Source of the DNA: Bremerella volcania | Lineage (GTDB): Bacteria > Planctomycetota > Planctomycetia > Pirellulales > Pirellulaceae | DNA length: 64,000 bases | NCBI RefSeq assembly: GCF_007748115.1 | Contig: NZ_CP036289.1 | Coordinates: 1,054,001-1,118,000, forward strand | Direction: 5' to 3' | Part shown: positions 26,658-36,538 of the stretch, piece after piece | How the letters are laid out: the number at the start of each line of letters is the position of its first letter | Position numbering within the stretch: position 1 is the first letter of the stretch | The notes under the pieces: model-generated | Seen by the model: the letters and a program-made list of their open reading frames with translations, nothing else | Database searches by the model: none | What the model was told of the DNA's origin: nothing | Translations under genes and position numbers: made by a program

Positions 26658-27719
26658 ATGCGACGCGTGTCGTTGTTTGCTGCCGCTAGTTTGTGTGTGA
26701 TGTTGTGTGCCAGCGCTGTTTTGGCTGTCGATTTGCCAGGCTTTTCGGTTGGCGAAGTCAGTTTGAAATCGGCCGGGCCCCTTTCGTTTGCCCCAGACAA
26801 TGTGCTAATTGTCGGTGATCCGAAGGCCGCGACGGTCTATGCCGTACAACTCGACAAGACCGCGACCAAATCGCCAGAGGCATTGGAACTGCCCATTCCC
26901 GATGGGATTACAGTGGCCGACTTGGCCGTCAGCCCTGACACCGGCGTGATCTATCTTTCGGTCACCTCGGACGGCAAGGCCGGCATCGTGCGGGTCAACG
27001 GCGACAAGCTGGAACCGGTGGCGCTCGATAAAGTGAATCGCGCCGTGGCCGAACTGGCCAACGCCCCCGAAGACAAGGTCGTAGGGGAAGGTCGCCGCCG
27101 TGGCAATCCTCGTGAGGAATCGATTACCGACATCGCTTACGTCGACAACCAGGTGATCGTCACCGGCCGCACCACCGGCGATGCTTCGGCCGCGGTGCAC
27201 TCGATCGCCTATCCATTCCAGGAACAAGGCAGCGCGATGCCGATCGAAATCTATCACGCCGCTCATGGTCGTTATGAAGATGACGCGGTCGCACGCGTGT
27301 TCGTTCCGTTCACCATCGATGGCAAGCCGCACCTATTGGCTGGTTTTACCTGCACGCCACTGGTGAAGTTCCCATTGAGTGAAATCGCCAAAGCGAAGCA
27401 GGCTTATCGCGGCACGACCGTGGCCGAATTGGGTAACCGCAACAAGCCGCTGGACATGGTGGTCTACGAAAAGGATGGTCAGCAGTACCTGCTGATGGCC
27501 AACAGTGCCCGCGGCGTGATGAAGGTTAGCACCAAGGACATTGAACGCGAAGAAGGTTTGACCGAGCCTGTGAAGGGTGGCGGTACTGCCGGACAAGCGT
27601 TTCAAGCGATCGACTGGCAAGGCGTTGTGCAACTGGACAAGCTGAACGACACCAAGGCCGTCATCGTGACCCAGGTCGAAGGTCAGCCAACTGTGCTGAA
27701 GACCGTCGAACTTCCTTAA
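26658..27719 (+). CDS. Secreted hypothetical protein, propeller-like
   Basis: 353 residues from ATG 26658, with AGAGGAGA upstream. A signal peptide spans about residues 1-23 (LFAAASLCVMLCASAVLA). The mature protein is beta-rich with blade-like stretches: GPLSFAPDNVLIVGDPKAATVYAVQLD, ITVADLAVSPDTGVIYLSVTSDGKAGIVRVNG, ITDIAYVDNQVIVTGRT and DMVVYEKDGQQYLLMANSARGVMKVS. This suggests an NHL/WD-like propeller in the periplasm. No catalytic motif was seen. It ends at a very strong terminator, so it is likely monocistronic. Confidence 0.8.
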   Translation: MRRVSLFAAASLCVMLCASAVLAVDLPGFSVGEVSLKSAGPLSFAPDNVLIVGDPKAATVYAVQLDKTATKSPEALELPIPDGITVADLAVSPDTGVIYLSVTSDGKAGIVRVNGDKLEPVALDKVNRAVAELANAPEDKVVGEGRRRGNPREESITDIAYVDNQVIVTGRTTGDASAAVHSIAYPFQEQGSAMPIEIYHAAHGRYEDDAVARVFVPFTIDGKPHLLAGFTCTPLVKFPLSEIAKAKQAYRGTTVAELGNRNKPLDMVVYEKDGQQYLLMANSARGVMKVSTKDIEREEGLTEPVKGGGTAGQAFQAIDWQGVVQLDKLNDTKAVIVTQVEGQPTVLKTVELP

Positions 27720-27729
27720 CAATTGACGA

Positions 27730-27770
27730 CGCACCCGCTGCCGGTCAGGTCGGCAGCGGGTGCGTTTTTT
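27730..27770 (+). terminator. Strong Rho-independent terminator
   Basis: Perfect 14-bp stem CGCACCCGCTGCCG / CGGCAGCGGGTGCG with a 7-base loop and TTTTTT immediately after. It ends the transcript of the secreted propeller-like protein gene (stop at 27719). Confidence 0.95.
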
Positions 27771-27957
27771 CTCTCTCACGTGCTAGCACTCTTGCAGCCC
27801 TATGTCGGTTGTAGTGATTCCCCCACAAGGACGACGCTGGGAATCGTATATTCCATTTCAACCGATGCAGAGACGTTCGTTCTGACGTCGATACGATTAC
27901 TGCTTCATTCTCGGAAACTCCCACAGACGCCCGAACATTCGATGCACTGGAGGCATC

Positions 27958-29373
27958 ATGCGCAGGACCTTCCCCACGAGTCTTGTAACTGCCACGCTGT
28001 TGTGTTTGGTCAGTACGACGGCTTTCGCTCAGCAATCGGTTGCGTTTCCCGAATCGGTTCTCACCGAGGAAACGACAACAACGGGGCAGTACTACCTCGA
28101 CGCCTTCGAAAAGGTGTCGTTCTATGAATCGTGCGGAATGTCATGTGGTGACATTGCCCCCAGCTGCGGCGGTTACTGTACGTCTGCGGCGTGCGATTGC
28201 TTCTATTGCCGTGATAAGTGCGGCGGCGACTTTGGTGGCCATCGCAGCTGTTTAAAGGACTGCGGCATCACCGTCGAAGGTGCGTTCACGCAGTTCTATC
28301 AAGGACCTTCCAGTGGCGGAAACAAGGAAGTCTTCCGCTACGGCGACAAGCTCGATGTCTTCGTCATCATGGACACCGGCAAGATGGGCCTCTGGGAAGG
28401 GGGTCAGATTGACATTCACGCCGTTGATTGGCAGATGGGCCAGAATGCGATTGTTGACGCGACCGGACTTGCGCCTGTGAATACGGCTATGCTATTGCCG
28501 AAGGTGGGAGAGCCAACGTTTGCGACGACGAGCTTGCAGTACACGCAAATGCTCGGAGGGGGGCACCTCGTCACTGCCGGTCGAATTAACATGCTCGACT
28601 TGTGGGCAACGTTTTATCCGGAGTATGGACGCGGTATCGATGGCTTCATGAATACGTCAATGATGCTTCCTTTGAATGTGATTCCCAGCTTGCCACTGGT
28701 CACCAACGGTGCCGGGATCATCAAGGCCGGCGAGCGAGGCATCGAGCGTGCGTTGCTCGTGTTCGAGAGCCAATCGAGCCCAACGACTGTGGGGATGGAC
28801 TTTCCTAACGGCGTGACGATTGTGGGTACCGTCCGAAAATATACCGATTTCATGTGCCAGCCTGGTTCACATACGTTGATCGGTGTGTATGCGACTGGAG
28901 AATACACCTCGTATGACACATCTGGCTGGATTGTTGTCCCCGGTAACGGCGTGACACCGGCATCGAAGCAGGGAACCTGGGCGGCTGCCTATTTGGCTCA
29001 GCAGCAACTCTGGGCCGATCCATGCAATCCGGCTCGCAAGGTTAGCATGTTTGGCTACATCGGGTTCTCCGATCCGGACAACAGCCCGTTCCAGTTCACG
29101 ACCAGCATTTCGATCGAAAAGTTCGGCCCGTTTGCCAGCCGTCCGAACGACCGGTGCGGGATAGGGTACTTTTACAACGGGCTGAACTCCGACTTCCAGA
29201 ACACCGTCAGCCTGATCGCACCGATCGATGATCTGCACGGCGGCGAAGTCTATTACAACGCCGAAATCGTCAAATGGTTCCACCTGACGACCGACCTGCA
29301 GGTGATTCAGCCCGGGTTGGTTGCCAACGATACGGCCGTCGTGTTGGGCTTGCGTGGGGAACTAGAGTTCTAG
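27958..29373 (+). CDS. OprB-like outer-membrane porin with Cys-rich N-terminal insert
   Basis: 471 residues. A signal peptide covers about residues 1-24 (ending TTAFAQQ). The body (about 100-471) matches carbohydrate-selective OprB-type porins: GITVEGAFTQFYQG, a long beta-strand repeat, LVTAGRINMLDLW, a C-terminal strand series and a final aromatic residue (GLRGELEF), as needed for outer-membrane barrel assembly. Between them, about residues 58-102, is a stretch with eleven cysteines (SCGMSCGDIAPSCGG, then CTSAACDCFYCRDKCGG, then CLKDCG). That is unusual for a porin. The start ATG follows GGAGG. The gene is monocistronic. The substrate is unknown. Confidence 0.85.
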   Translation: MRRTFPTSLVTATLLCLVSTTAFAQQSVAFPESVLTEETTTTGQYYLDAFEKVSFYESCGMSCGDIAPSCGGYCTSAACDCFYCRDKCGGDFGGHRSCLKDCGITVEGAFTQFYQGPSSGGNKEVFRYGDKLDVFVIMDTGKMGLWEGGQIDIHAVDWQMGQNAIVDATGLAPVNTAMLLPKVGEPTFATTSLQYTQMLGGGHLVTAGRINMLDLWATFYPEYGRGIDGFMNTSMMLPLNVIPSLPLVTNGAGIIKAGERGIERALLVFESQSSPTTVGMDFPNGVTIVGTVRKYTDFMCQPGSHTLIGVYATGEYTSYDTSGWIVVPGNGVTPASKQGTWAAAYLAQQQLWADPCNPARKVSMFGYIGFSDPDNSPFQFTTSISIEKFGPFASRPNDRCGIGYFYNGLNSDFQNTVSLIAPIDDLHGGEVYYNAEIVKWFHLTTDLQVIQPGLVANDTAVVLGLRGELEF

Positions 29374-29380
29374 TCGCGTC

Positions 29381-29447
29381 GGGCCCGCGTGTCGCGGGTC
29401 CTGAAGCGGGTACCAGCTATCCGACCCGCGACGCGAGGGCCCTTGTA
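29381..29447. repeat. GTGTCGCGGGTC hairpin repeat, copy 2
   Basis: GGGCCCGCGTGTCGCGGGTC, then CTGAAGCGGGTACCAGCTAT, then CCGACCCGCGACGCGAGGGC. It has the same arms and centre as 9686-9753. It begins 8 bases after the porin stop codon and may act as a 3' stabilising or terminating structure. Confidence 0.8.
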
Positions 29448-29468
29448 TCTTGGTGAGGGTGTGTTCTC

Positions 29469-29515
29469 ATAAAAAAAGCCATGTTGTTTTCAGTGAGCGT
29501 AGCGAACTGAAAACA
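29469..29515 (-). terminator. Orphan minus-strand terminator hairpin
   Basis: 17-bp stem GCCATGTTGTTTTCAGT / ACTGAAAACAGCATGGC with one G-T pair and an 11-base loop. It is preceded by seven A on the plus strand, so it reads as stem plus T-run on the minus strand. No minus-strand gene is annotated upstream of it until clpC, which ends far away. Confidence 0.65.
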
Positions 29516-29588
29516 GCATGGCGGTAGGCGGCAGATCGTGCGGGCCCTGTGGGTCTGCAAGACCGTAGTGTAGCTACATTACTGACAA

Positions 29589-29625
29589 ACAGAGCCCTGC
29601 ATCGATCGGATGCGGGGTTTTTTGT
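29589..29625 (+). terminator. Plus-strand terminator without an adjacent gene
   Basis: Stem CCCTGCATC / GATGCGGGG with loop GATCG followed by TTTTTT. It resembles the terminator at 31242-31276 in its CGCATC/GATGCGGGG arms. It lies about 220 bases after the porin stop, so it may end the porin transcript or a small RNA. Confidence 0.75.
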
Positions 29626-29789
29626 TTCGTGAAACAAGAAAAAAATAGGAACAGACGCGCGGCGTGACACGGAAGTGACAACGGCTATAATCGACCCTGC
29701 GAAACTGCCAGCGTATTCGCGGATAACGCGGAATCAGCGACTTGGTTCCGTGAGGGGCTTCATGAGTTTTACAGCGGGGTGTTTGTTCG

Positions 29790-30317
29790 ATGTTTCGATT
29801 TGCTTTGTTGGCTTTGTCGTCTCTTCTTTTGGTTGGCTGTGGCGGGCCGATCAGTGATTTAAGTTCTGATGATGCGGCGTCTTCCGGCCCGGCTGCCAAT
29901 ACCGCCGCCGGTCCAACGGCCAGTCCGCCGGCCGCCGATGCTGATCTTCGGGAACTGTTCGACCAACTGAAGGTCGCCTTGGAGAAACGCGACTGGGAAA
30001 CGCTGCGTAAGCTCCACTGGTCCGGTATGTCGGTGACGGCCGACGATCTCCGCGAAAGTTATGAAAGCAAGCTGGATCGTCTGGGTGGGGTCGGAACGAT
30101 TTCAGCGTTCCATTTTGTACCCATGAACGCGCAGACGTACGAACAATACATCGATGAAGACGAGTTGCCTGGTCCCGTGGAACTGCTTACCGGTGATGTT
30201 GAATTCGAGATTCCGGGGCCAAACGGCCCAGAACCGACGATCCTGGTGTGGGCCTATACCTGCAAGGAAGAGGGGCAAACGAAGATATTCGGATATGTTG
30301 AACTTTCACTCGAGTAA
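29790..30317 (+). CDS. Lipoprotein of unknown function
   Basis: 175 residues. The lipoprotein signal is MFRFALLALSSLLLVGCGG, with lipidation at the Cys of LVGC. A linker rich in Ser, Ala, Pro and Thr (about residues 20-50) follows. Next comes a soluble domain with a helical start (ADLRELFDQLKVALEKRDWETLRKLHW) and a beta-rich end (GDVEFEIPGPNGPEPTILVWAYTCKEEGQTKIFGYVELSLE). The shape (short helix then curved sheet) recalls SnoaL/NTF2-like or DUF4878-like lipoproteins, but I cannot confirm this. The next gene starts 158 bases downstream. Confidence 0.75.
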   Translation: MFRFALLALSSLLLVGCGGPISDLSSDDAASSGPAANTAAGPTASPPAADADLRELFDQLKVALEKRDWETLRKLHWSGMSVTADDLRESYESKLDRLGGVGTISAFHFVPMNAQTYEQYIDEDELPGPVELLTGDVEFEIPGPNGPEPTILVWAYTCKEEGQTKIFGYVELSLE

Positions 30318-30475
30318 TTCGTTTATGCCGAAGGAATTGGTAACGCGATCGAAACAAATCGGCGATTTCATTGCTACGATTCCTGAACGAGATACAACTT
30401 GGCTCGCTCGGCGTGGTTGGCGGGGCGATGCGATCGATACGACACTTTCTCCGGCGGATTTGATCTGGGCGAGTC

Positions 30476-31198
30476 ATGGTCGATGCGAAGCAATTGAAAG
30501 AGCTTAGGCGGCTCACCAATGCTGGGTTGTCCGATTGCAAGCAAGCGCTGATCGATGCCGACGGCAATCTCTTCAAGGCCGCCACGGCGATGCTTACCGA
30601 AGAGAAAGCCCTTGAGCTTCAACAGAGTGTTCGAGTGCGACGGATGGCCGGGCAGTCGATCAAAGATCCTGTCACGAAGGAAGAGGAAGACTTTGTTGAC
30701 GCGCTTGTCGATCACTTCATCGCTCAGCGAACTCGGCCGCTGAATGTCGTCTTTATGTTGGAACTCACGGCGTACTTCCTTTCGGACGAGACATTCCGTG
30801 AGATGGTAGCTGATGATCCTACCCGGGCCATGCAAGAGGTCTGGAACTTAATCGACCGTGATGATGACAACCAGTCGCCGCCAGTGGCCCAGACGATTGA
30901 TTCCGGTAGTCGCCTCGCAACAGTGGTGACGATGCCCAAGCCGCAGTCGGAATGGGAATGCGACTTCGTCGTCCTTCAGCACCCTTACCGGCGATTCCTT
31001 TTTTGGACGAAGCGAAAGGTCTTCGTCGTTTACAAGCGAACCAAACTGGATGATCACGGAATCGTAAATGTTCATGAAATGAACGTTAGCAATGACGGCG
31101 TCTTTGCTTCCAGGGAATGGGTGCTGGCCGATGCTGATTTGTCACCGCAGCAGCTCGCACTCATCGGCGACACGTCTGCCACGCGTGTTCGAGTGTAA
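30476..31198 (+). CDS. Protein with EF-Ts-type UBA (TS-N) N-terminal domain and unknown C-terminal domain
   Basis: 240 residues. Residues 5-45 (QLKELRRLTNAGLSDCKQAL, then IDADGNLFKAATAML) closely follow the N-terminal UBA-like domain of elongation factor Ts (LRxxTGAGxxDCKxAL...GDxxKA). The rest is not EF-Ts. A mainly helical region (about 60-130) is followed by a beta-rich domain (about 145-235) with WECDFVVLQHPYRRFLFWTKRKVFVVYK. Proper EF-Ts has Tsf core domains that are absent here. The function is unknown, and ribosome- or EF-Tu-related binding is an inference from the UBA-like domain. The gene ends at a shared terminator facing clpC. Confidence 0.75.
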   Translation: MVDAKQLKELRRLTNAGLSDCKQALIDADGNLFKAATAMLTEEKALELQQSVRVRRMAGQSIKDPVTKEEEDFVDALVDHFIAQRTRPLNVVFMLELTAYFLSDETFREMVADDPTRAMQEVWNLIDRDDDNQSPPVAQTIDSGSRLATVVTMPKPQSEWECDFVVLQHPYRRFLFWTKRKVFVVYKRTKLDDHGIVNVHEMNVSNDGVFASREWVLADADLSPQQLALIGDTSATRVRV

Positions 31199-31241
31199 GC
31201 ATTTCGTGGAACACAGGCGAACAACTGACCAGCACAAAAAA

Positions 31242-31276
31242 AGAGCTCCGCATCGAAGGGATGCGGGGCTCTTTTG
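31242..31276. terminator. Bidirectional terminator between convergent genes
   Basis: Stem AAAGAGCTCCGCATC / GATGCGGGGCTCTTTT with a GAAGG loop. An A-run is on the left and a T-run on the right, so it serves both the TS-N-like gene (ends 31198) and clpC (ends 31307). Confidence 0.9.
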
Positions 31277-31306
31277 ATTTTCAATTAGGAACCGGCGAGA
31301 AAAGGC

Positions 31307-33889
<2,583 letters not shown>

Positions 33890-33954
33890 CCGTCCTCATT
33901 TCGAGTTGGCGACTGCATCAACTACTGTCGTTCCAACTCTATGTTGTCTCACAA

Positions 33955-34578
33955 TTACGCGGCTTCCGGTAGGCTGGGTTCGCCACTCTCCGCGTTTTGT
34001 TCACCCAAGTCGTCTGTCGAAGGTTTGGATGCTTCGACACGGGCTTCCGATTCCCCCTCTTCTCGATCGGCGAGAAGCTGCTTCTCGCGATGGATTTCAA
34101 ACCACCAGCGTCGGCTTGCATCGAGCCGCTCTAATTTTTCGAGCGTCTGATGCGCTTCGTCAAACTGCTTCGTGTGCCGCTTTAGCGTTGCTAATAATAG
34201 GAGCGCTTCCGCGTCATCCGGCTCGCGCCGTAGAAGCCTAAGTAATACTGCCTCGGCTTGGTACCATTGACCTTTTAAATAGGCAGTTTGGGCGCTTTGG
34301 TAGAGTTGGTCGATGGTGGCATCAATGGCATCCCAACTGCCCGAGGCAATTCGGAAGCCCATCCACCCTGCGTTCATCAGCCAGAAGCCAAGGACGAAAT
34401 ACCAGAGTCCGCTACGGACCCAGACGTTTCCTAGCTCTGGCCAAACTCCTTTGGATACCAGCGCCACATTGAGTAGTAGCGTGAATCCTAGAGCCCAAAC
34501 CAGTCCAGTCCAGCGCCCGCGTACCCAAAGCTCGCTGAGCCCCGGCCACAGGCAGGTAATCCATGGCGTTGATAGCAT
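33955..34578 (-). CDS. Membrane-anchored TPR-like protein
   Basis: 207 residues. Two hydrophobic helices come early (about 22-42 TGLVWALGFTLLLNVALVS and 56-76 LWYFVLGFWLMNAGWMG). A tetratricopeptide-like region (about 90-160) follows, with AQTAYLKGQWYQAEAVLLRLLRREPDDAEALLLLA, then DEAHQTLEKLERLD. A charged, acidic tail ends the protein. It is probably an inner-membrane scaffold. ATG 34578 was chosen because upstream codons add no conserved features. It lies 65 bases downstream of clpC's start on the same strand as clpC, so it is transcribed ahead of clpC and could be cotranscribed. The role is unknown. Confidence 0.75.
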   Translation of the reverse strand: MLSTPWITCLWPGLSELWVRGRWTGLVWALGFTLLLNVALVSKGVWPELGNVWVRSGLWYFVLGFWLMNAGWMGFRIASGSWDAIDATIDQLYQSAQTAYLKGQWYQAEAVLLRLLRREPDDAEALLLLATLKRHTKQFDEAHQTLEKLERLDASRRWWFEIHREKQLLADREEGESEARVEASKPSTDDLGEQNAESGEPSLPEAA

Positions 34579-34835
34579 CCTTACTATTCCATAATGTGCG
34601 GTAGGTAGCTGGCAATTCAGCCCCCAGTCCGCTAGGAAACGCCGGGGAATTGTAACTTCAGAAACCAGGGGGAGCAAGGTAAGTCGGCAGAGTGCTTGCA
34701 GTTAGCTAAACTAGGAGCATCCGGCAATCGTTAATAGCCCATCATTCGGTGAGGAATCATCCTTTCCCGAGCCCCAAAATCGGCCGAAAACGCACCAATT
34801 GCCTGGGCCAATCTTTCCGCATAATCCGTAAGTCC

Positions 34836-35930
34836 ATGACCGATCCCAACAATTTGGACCATGGCGGCTTACCGCCGTCGATGGACATTTCGCTTTGGCG
34901 CACCCTCGACGCCGCGGCCAATCGGGCCAGTGAAGGGCTGCGAGTCATCGAAGACTTCGTCCGCTATGGTCAAAACGATTCGTTCCTTACGACCGAACTC
35001 AAATCGCTGCGCCATCAACTGGACAGTACCCTCCAGCGTTTCGATCGGTCGCAAGCGATCCAATCGCGGGACACCTTCGGCGACGTCGGAACGACGGTTC
35101 AAGGGAAGCTGGAACAGTCTCGGGCCGACTGGTCCGACCTTCTGACGGCCAACTTCAAACGTCTTCAGCAAGCCCTGCGAAGTTTGGAAGAACATGCCAA
35201 GCTGATCGACGCGGAAGTGGCCGCTTCCTTCGAGCGGGCTCGTTATCTCACCTATTCGTTGGAAAAGATGGTAATGACAACGGTCGCCGCCAGTGGTGCG
35301 TTTCCGGAAGTATCGATTTACGTGCTGACCGACGGCCGCGCCGATGGACCGTCGTTCGACACGTTCGTGGCGAAGCTGGTCGAAGCCGAAGTCGACGTCA
35401 TTCAGCTGCGCGATAAGAACTTGGACGACCGCACGCTTCTTGCCAGGGCAGAAGCGCTCCGCAAGCGAACCGCCGGCACGGCGACGAAGATGATCCTCAA
35501 CGACCGAACCGACTTGGCGAAGGTCAGTGGGGCCGATGGCGTGCATGTCGGTCAGGAAGAGTTAACGGTCAGCCAGGCGCGCAGCGTGCTGGGCGTGGGC
35601 AAGCTGGTGGGCGTTTCAACCCACAGCATCGAACAGGCCCGGCAAGCGGTGCGCGATGGAGCCGATTATATCGGCATCGGCCCGACCTTCCCCAGCGGAA
35701 CGAAAACGTTTGATGCGTTCCCAGGGGTGAAACTGCTTCGCGAAGTCGCCAAAGAGATCACGCTGCCAGGCTTCGCGATTGGTGGGATTGACGTCAGCAA
35801 CGTGACGGAAGTTGCGGAGGCAGGCATTCGGCGAGTGGCTGTTTCGGGATGTGTGACGAAGGCGGACGATCCGGGGGCGGTGGTTCGGGAATTGCGGAAG
35901 TCTCTCACGCTCGATTCTCCGAACTCGTGA
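34836..35930 (+). CDS. thiE: Thiamine-phosphate synthase with N-terminal extension
   Basis: 364 residues against about 210-220 for simple ThiE. The C-terminal part (about 155-360) is the TIM barrel that joins HMP-PP and THZ-P to make thiamine phosphate. It shows IYVLTDGR, VIQLRDKN, KMILNDRTDLAKVSGADGVHVGQEE, VSTHSIEQARQA and YIGIGPTFPSGTK. The N-terminal part (about 15-145, LWRTLDAAANRASEGLRVIEDFVRY) is the helical domain also seen in cyanobacterial-type ThiE, with unclear role. ATG 34836 is preferred. The GNAT gene starts 10 bases downstream. No TPP riboswitch was seen upstream. Confidence 0.92.
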   Translation: MTDPNNLDHGGLPPSMDISLWRTLDAAANRASEGLRVIEDFVRYGQNDSFLTTELKSLRHQLDSTLQRFDRSQAIQSRDTFGDVGTTVQGKLEQSRADWSDLLTANFKRLQQALRSLEEHAKLIDAEVAASFERARYLTYSLEKMVMTTVAASGAFPEVSIYVLTDGRADGPSFDTFVAKLVEAEVDVIQLRDKNLDDRTLLARAEALRKRTAGTATKMILNDRTDLAKVSGADGVHVGQEELTVSQARSVLGVGKLVGVSTHSIEQARQAVRDGADYIGIGPTFPSGTKTFDAFPGVKLLREVAKEITLPGFAIGGIDVSNVTEVAEAGIRRVAVSGCVTKADDPGAVVRELRKSLTLDSPNS

Positions 35931-35940
35931 GGAACCTACC

Positions 35941-36381
35941 ATGAGCAATGAATTTATCCTGCAAGTCCCCGTCTTCAGCGATCTTGCCAACCTGGCGTTC
36001 ACTTTGCGCCGGGAAGTCTTCGTCACCGAGCAAGGCGTGCCAGCCGAGGAAGAGCTCGACGCGTACGACCTGACCGCCGATCACTATGTGCTGGTCAAGG
36101 ATGGAACCGTCGTCGCCACGACGCGGGTGATCCATAAAGAAGAAGGGTGCAAGCTCTCTCGGTTCGCGGTTCGCAAGGCGGAACGCGGGCATGGCGTCGG
36201 CGGGCGGCTCTTGGCGTTTGTTCTTGCGGATTTGAAGGCCAAGGGAAAGCCGCGCGTCTTTATGAGTGCCCAGGCCGACAAGATTGGCTTCTACGAGAAG
36301 TACGGTTTTCATGCCTACGGCGATGAGTATTACGAGTGCGATATCTTGCACCGGATGATGAAGAATTGGGACGGCGATTAA
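35941..36381 (+). CDS. GNAT family N-acetyltransferase
   Basis: 146 residues of the Gcn5-related fold. Strand 4 and the acetyl-CoA pyrophosphate loop are visible as CKLSRFAVRKAERGHGVGGRLLAFVL (R-x-x-G-x-G type). The first part, LRREVFVTEQGVPAEEELDAYD, followed by late FYEKYGFHAYGDEYYECDI, fits the ElaA/YjdJ-like subgroup. The substrate is unknown. It starts 10 bases after thiE and is probably cotranscribed, although this need not mean a thiamine role. Confidence 0.9.
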   Translation: MSNEFILQVPVFSDLANLAFTLRREVFVTEQGVPAEEELDAYDLTADHYVLVKDGTVVATTRVIHKEEGCKLSRFAVRKAERGHGVGGRLLAFVLADLKAKGKPRVFMSAQADKIGFYEKYGFHAYGDEYYECDILHRMMKNWDGD

Positions 36382-36538
36382 AGAATTGTCCGGCAGCGAT
36401 TGCCTGACGCGACAATTATTCTTACTGACATTACGTGGAATCTCATTGATTCTCGAGCGCAGATGAGTCAATTTTGAAGCTGCCTGACCGCGGTTTTTTG
36501 CCGCCGCTCTTGTCTTGTCCTTCCCGCGAGGTTCTCTC

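Larger units (their letters stand above)
29374..29789. other. Intergenic region rich in hairpins
   Basis: 416 bases without a gene. In order it holds a GTGTCGCGGGTC repeat (29381-29447), a minus-strand-type terminator hairpin (29469-29515) and a near-perfect 18-base palindrome (29565-29582). A plus-strand-type terminator follows (29589-29625), and then the promoter region of the lipoprotein gene. An unannotated small RNA is possible. Confidence 0.55.

Noticed and set aside
30325-30507. 60-codon ORF between the lipoprotein and TS-N-like genes
   Set aside because: It overlaps the start of the TS-N-like gene, lacks a ribosome site and resembles no family. It could be a leader peptide, but nothing supports this.
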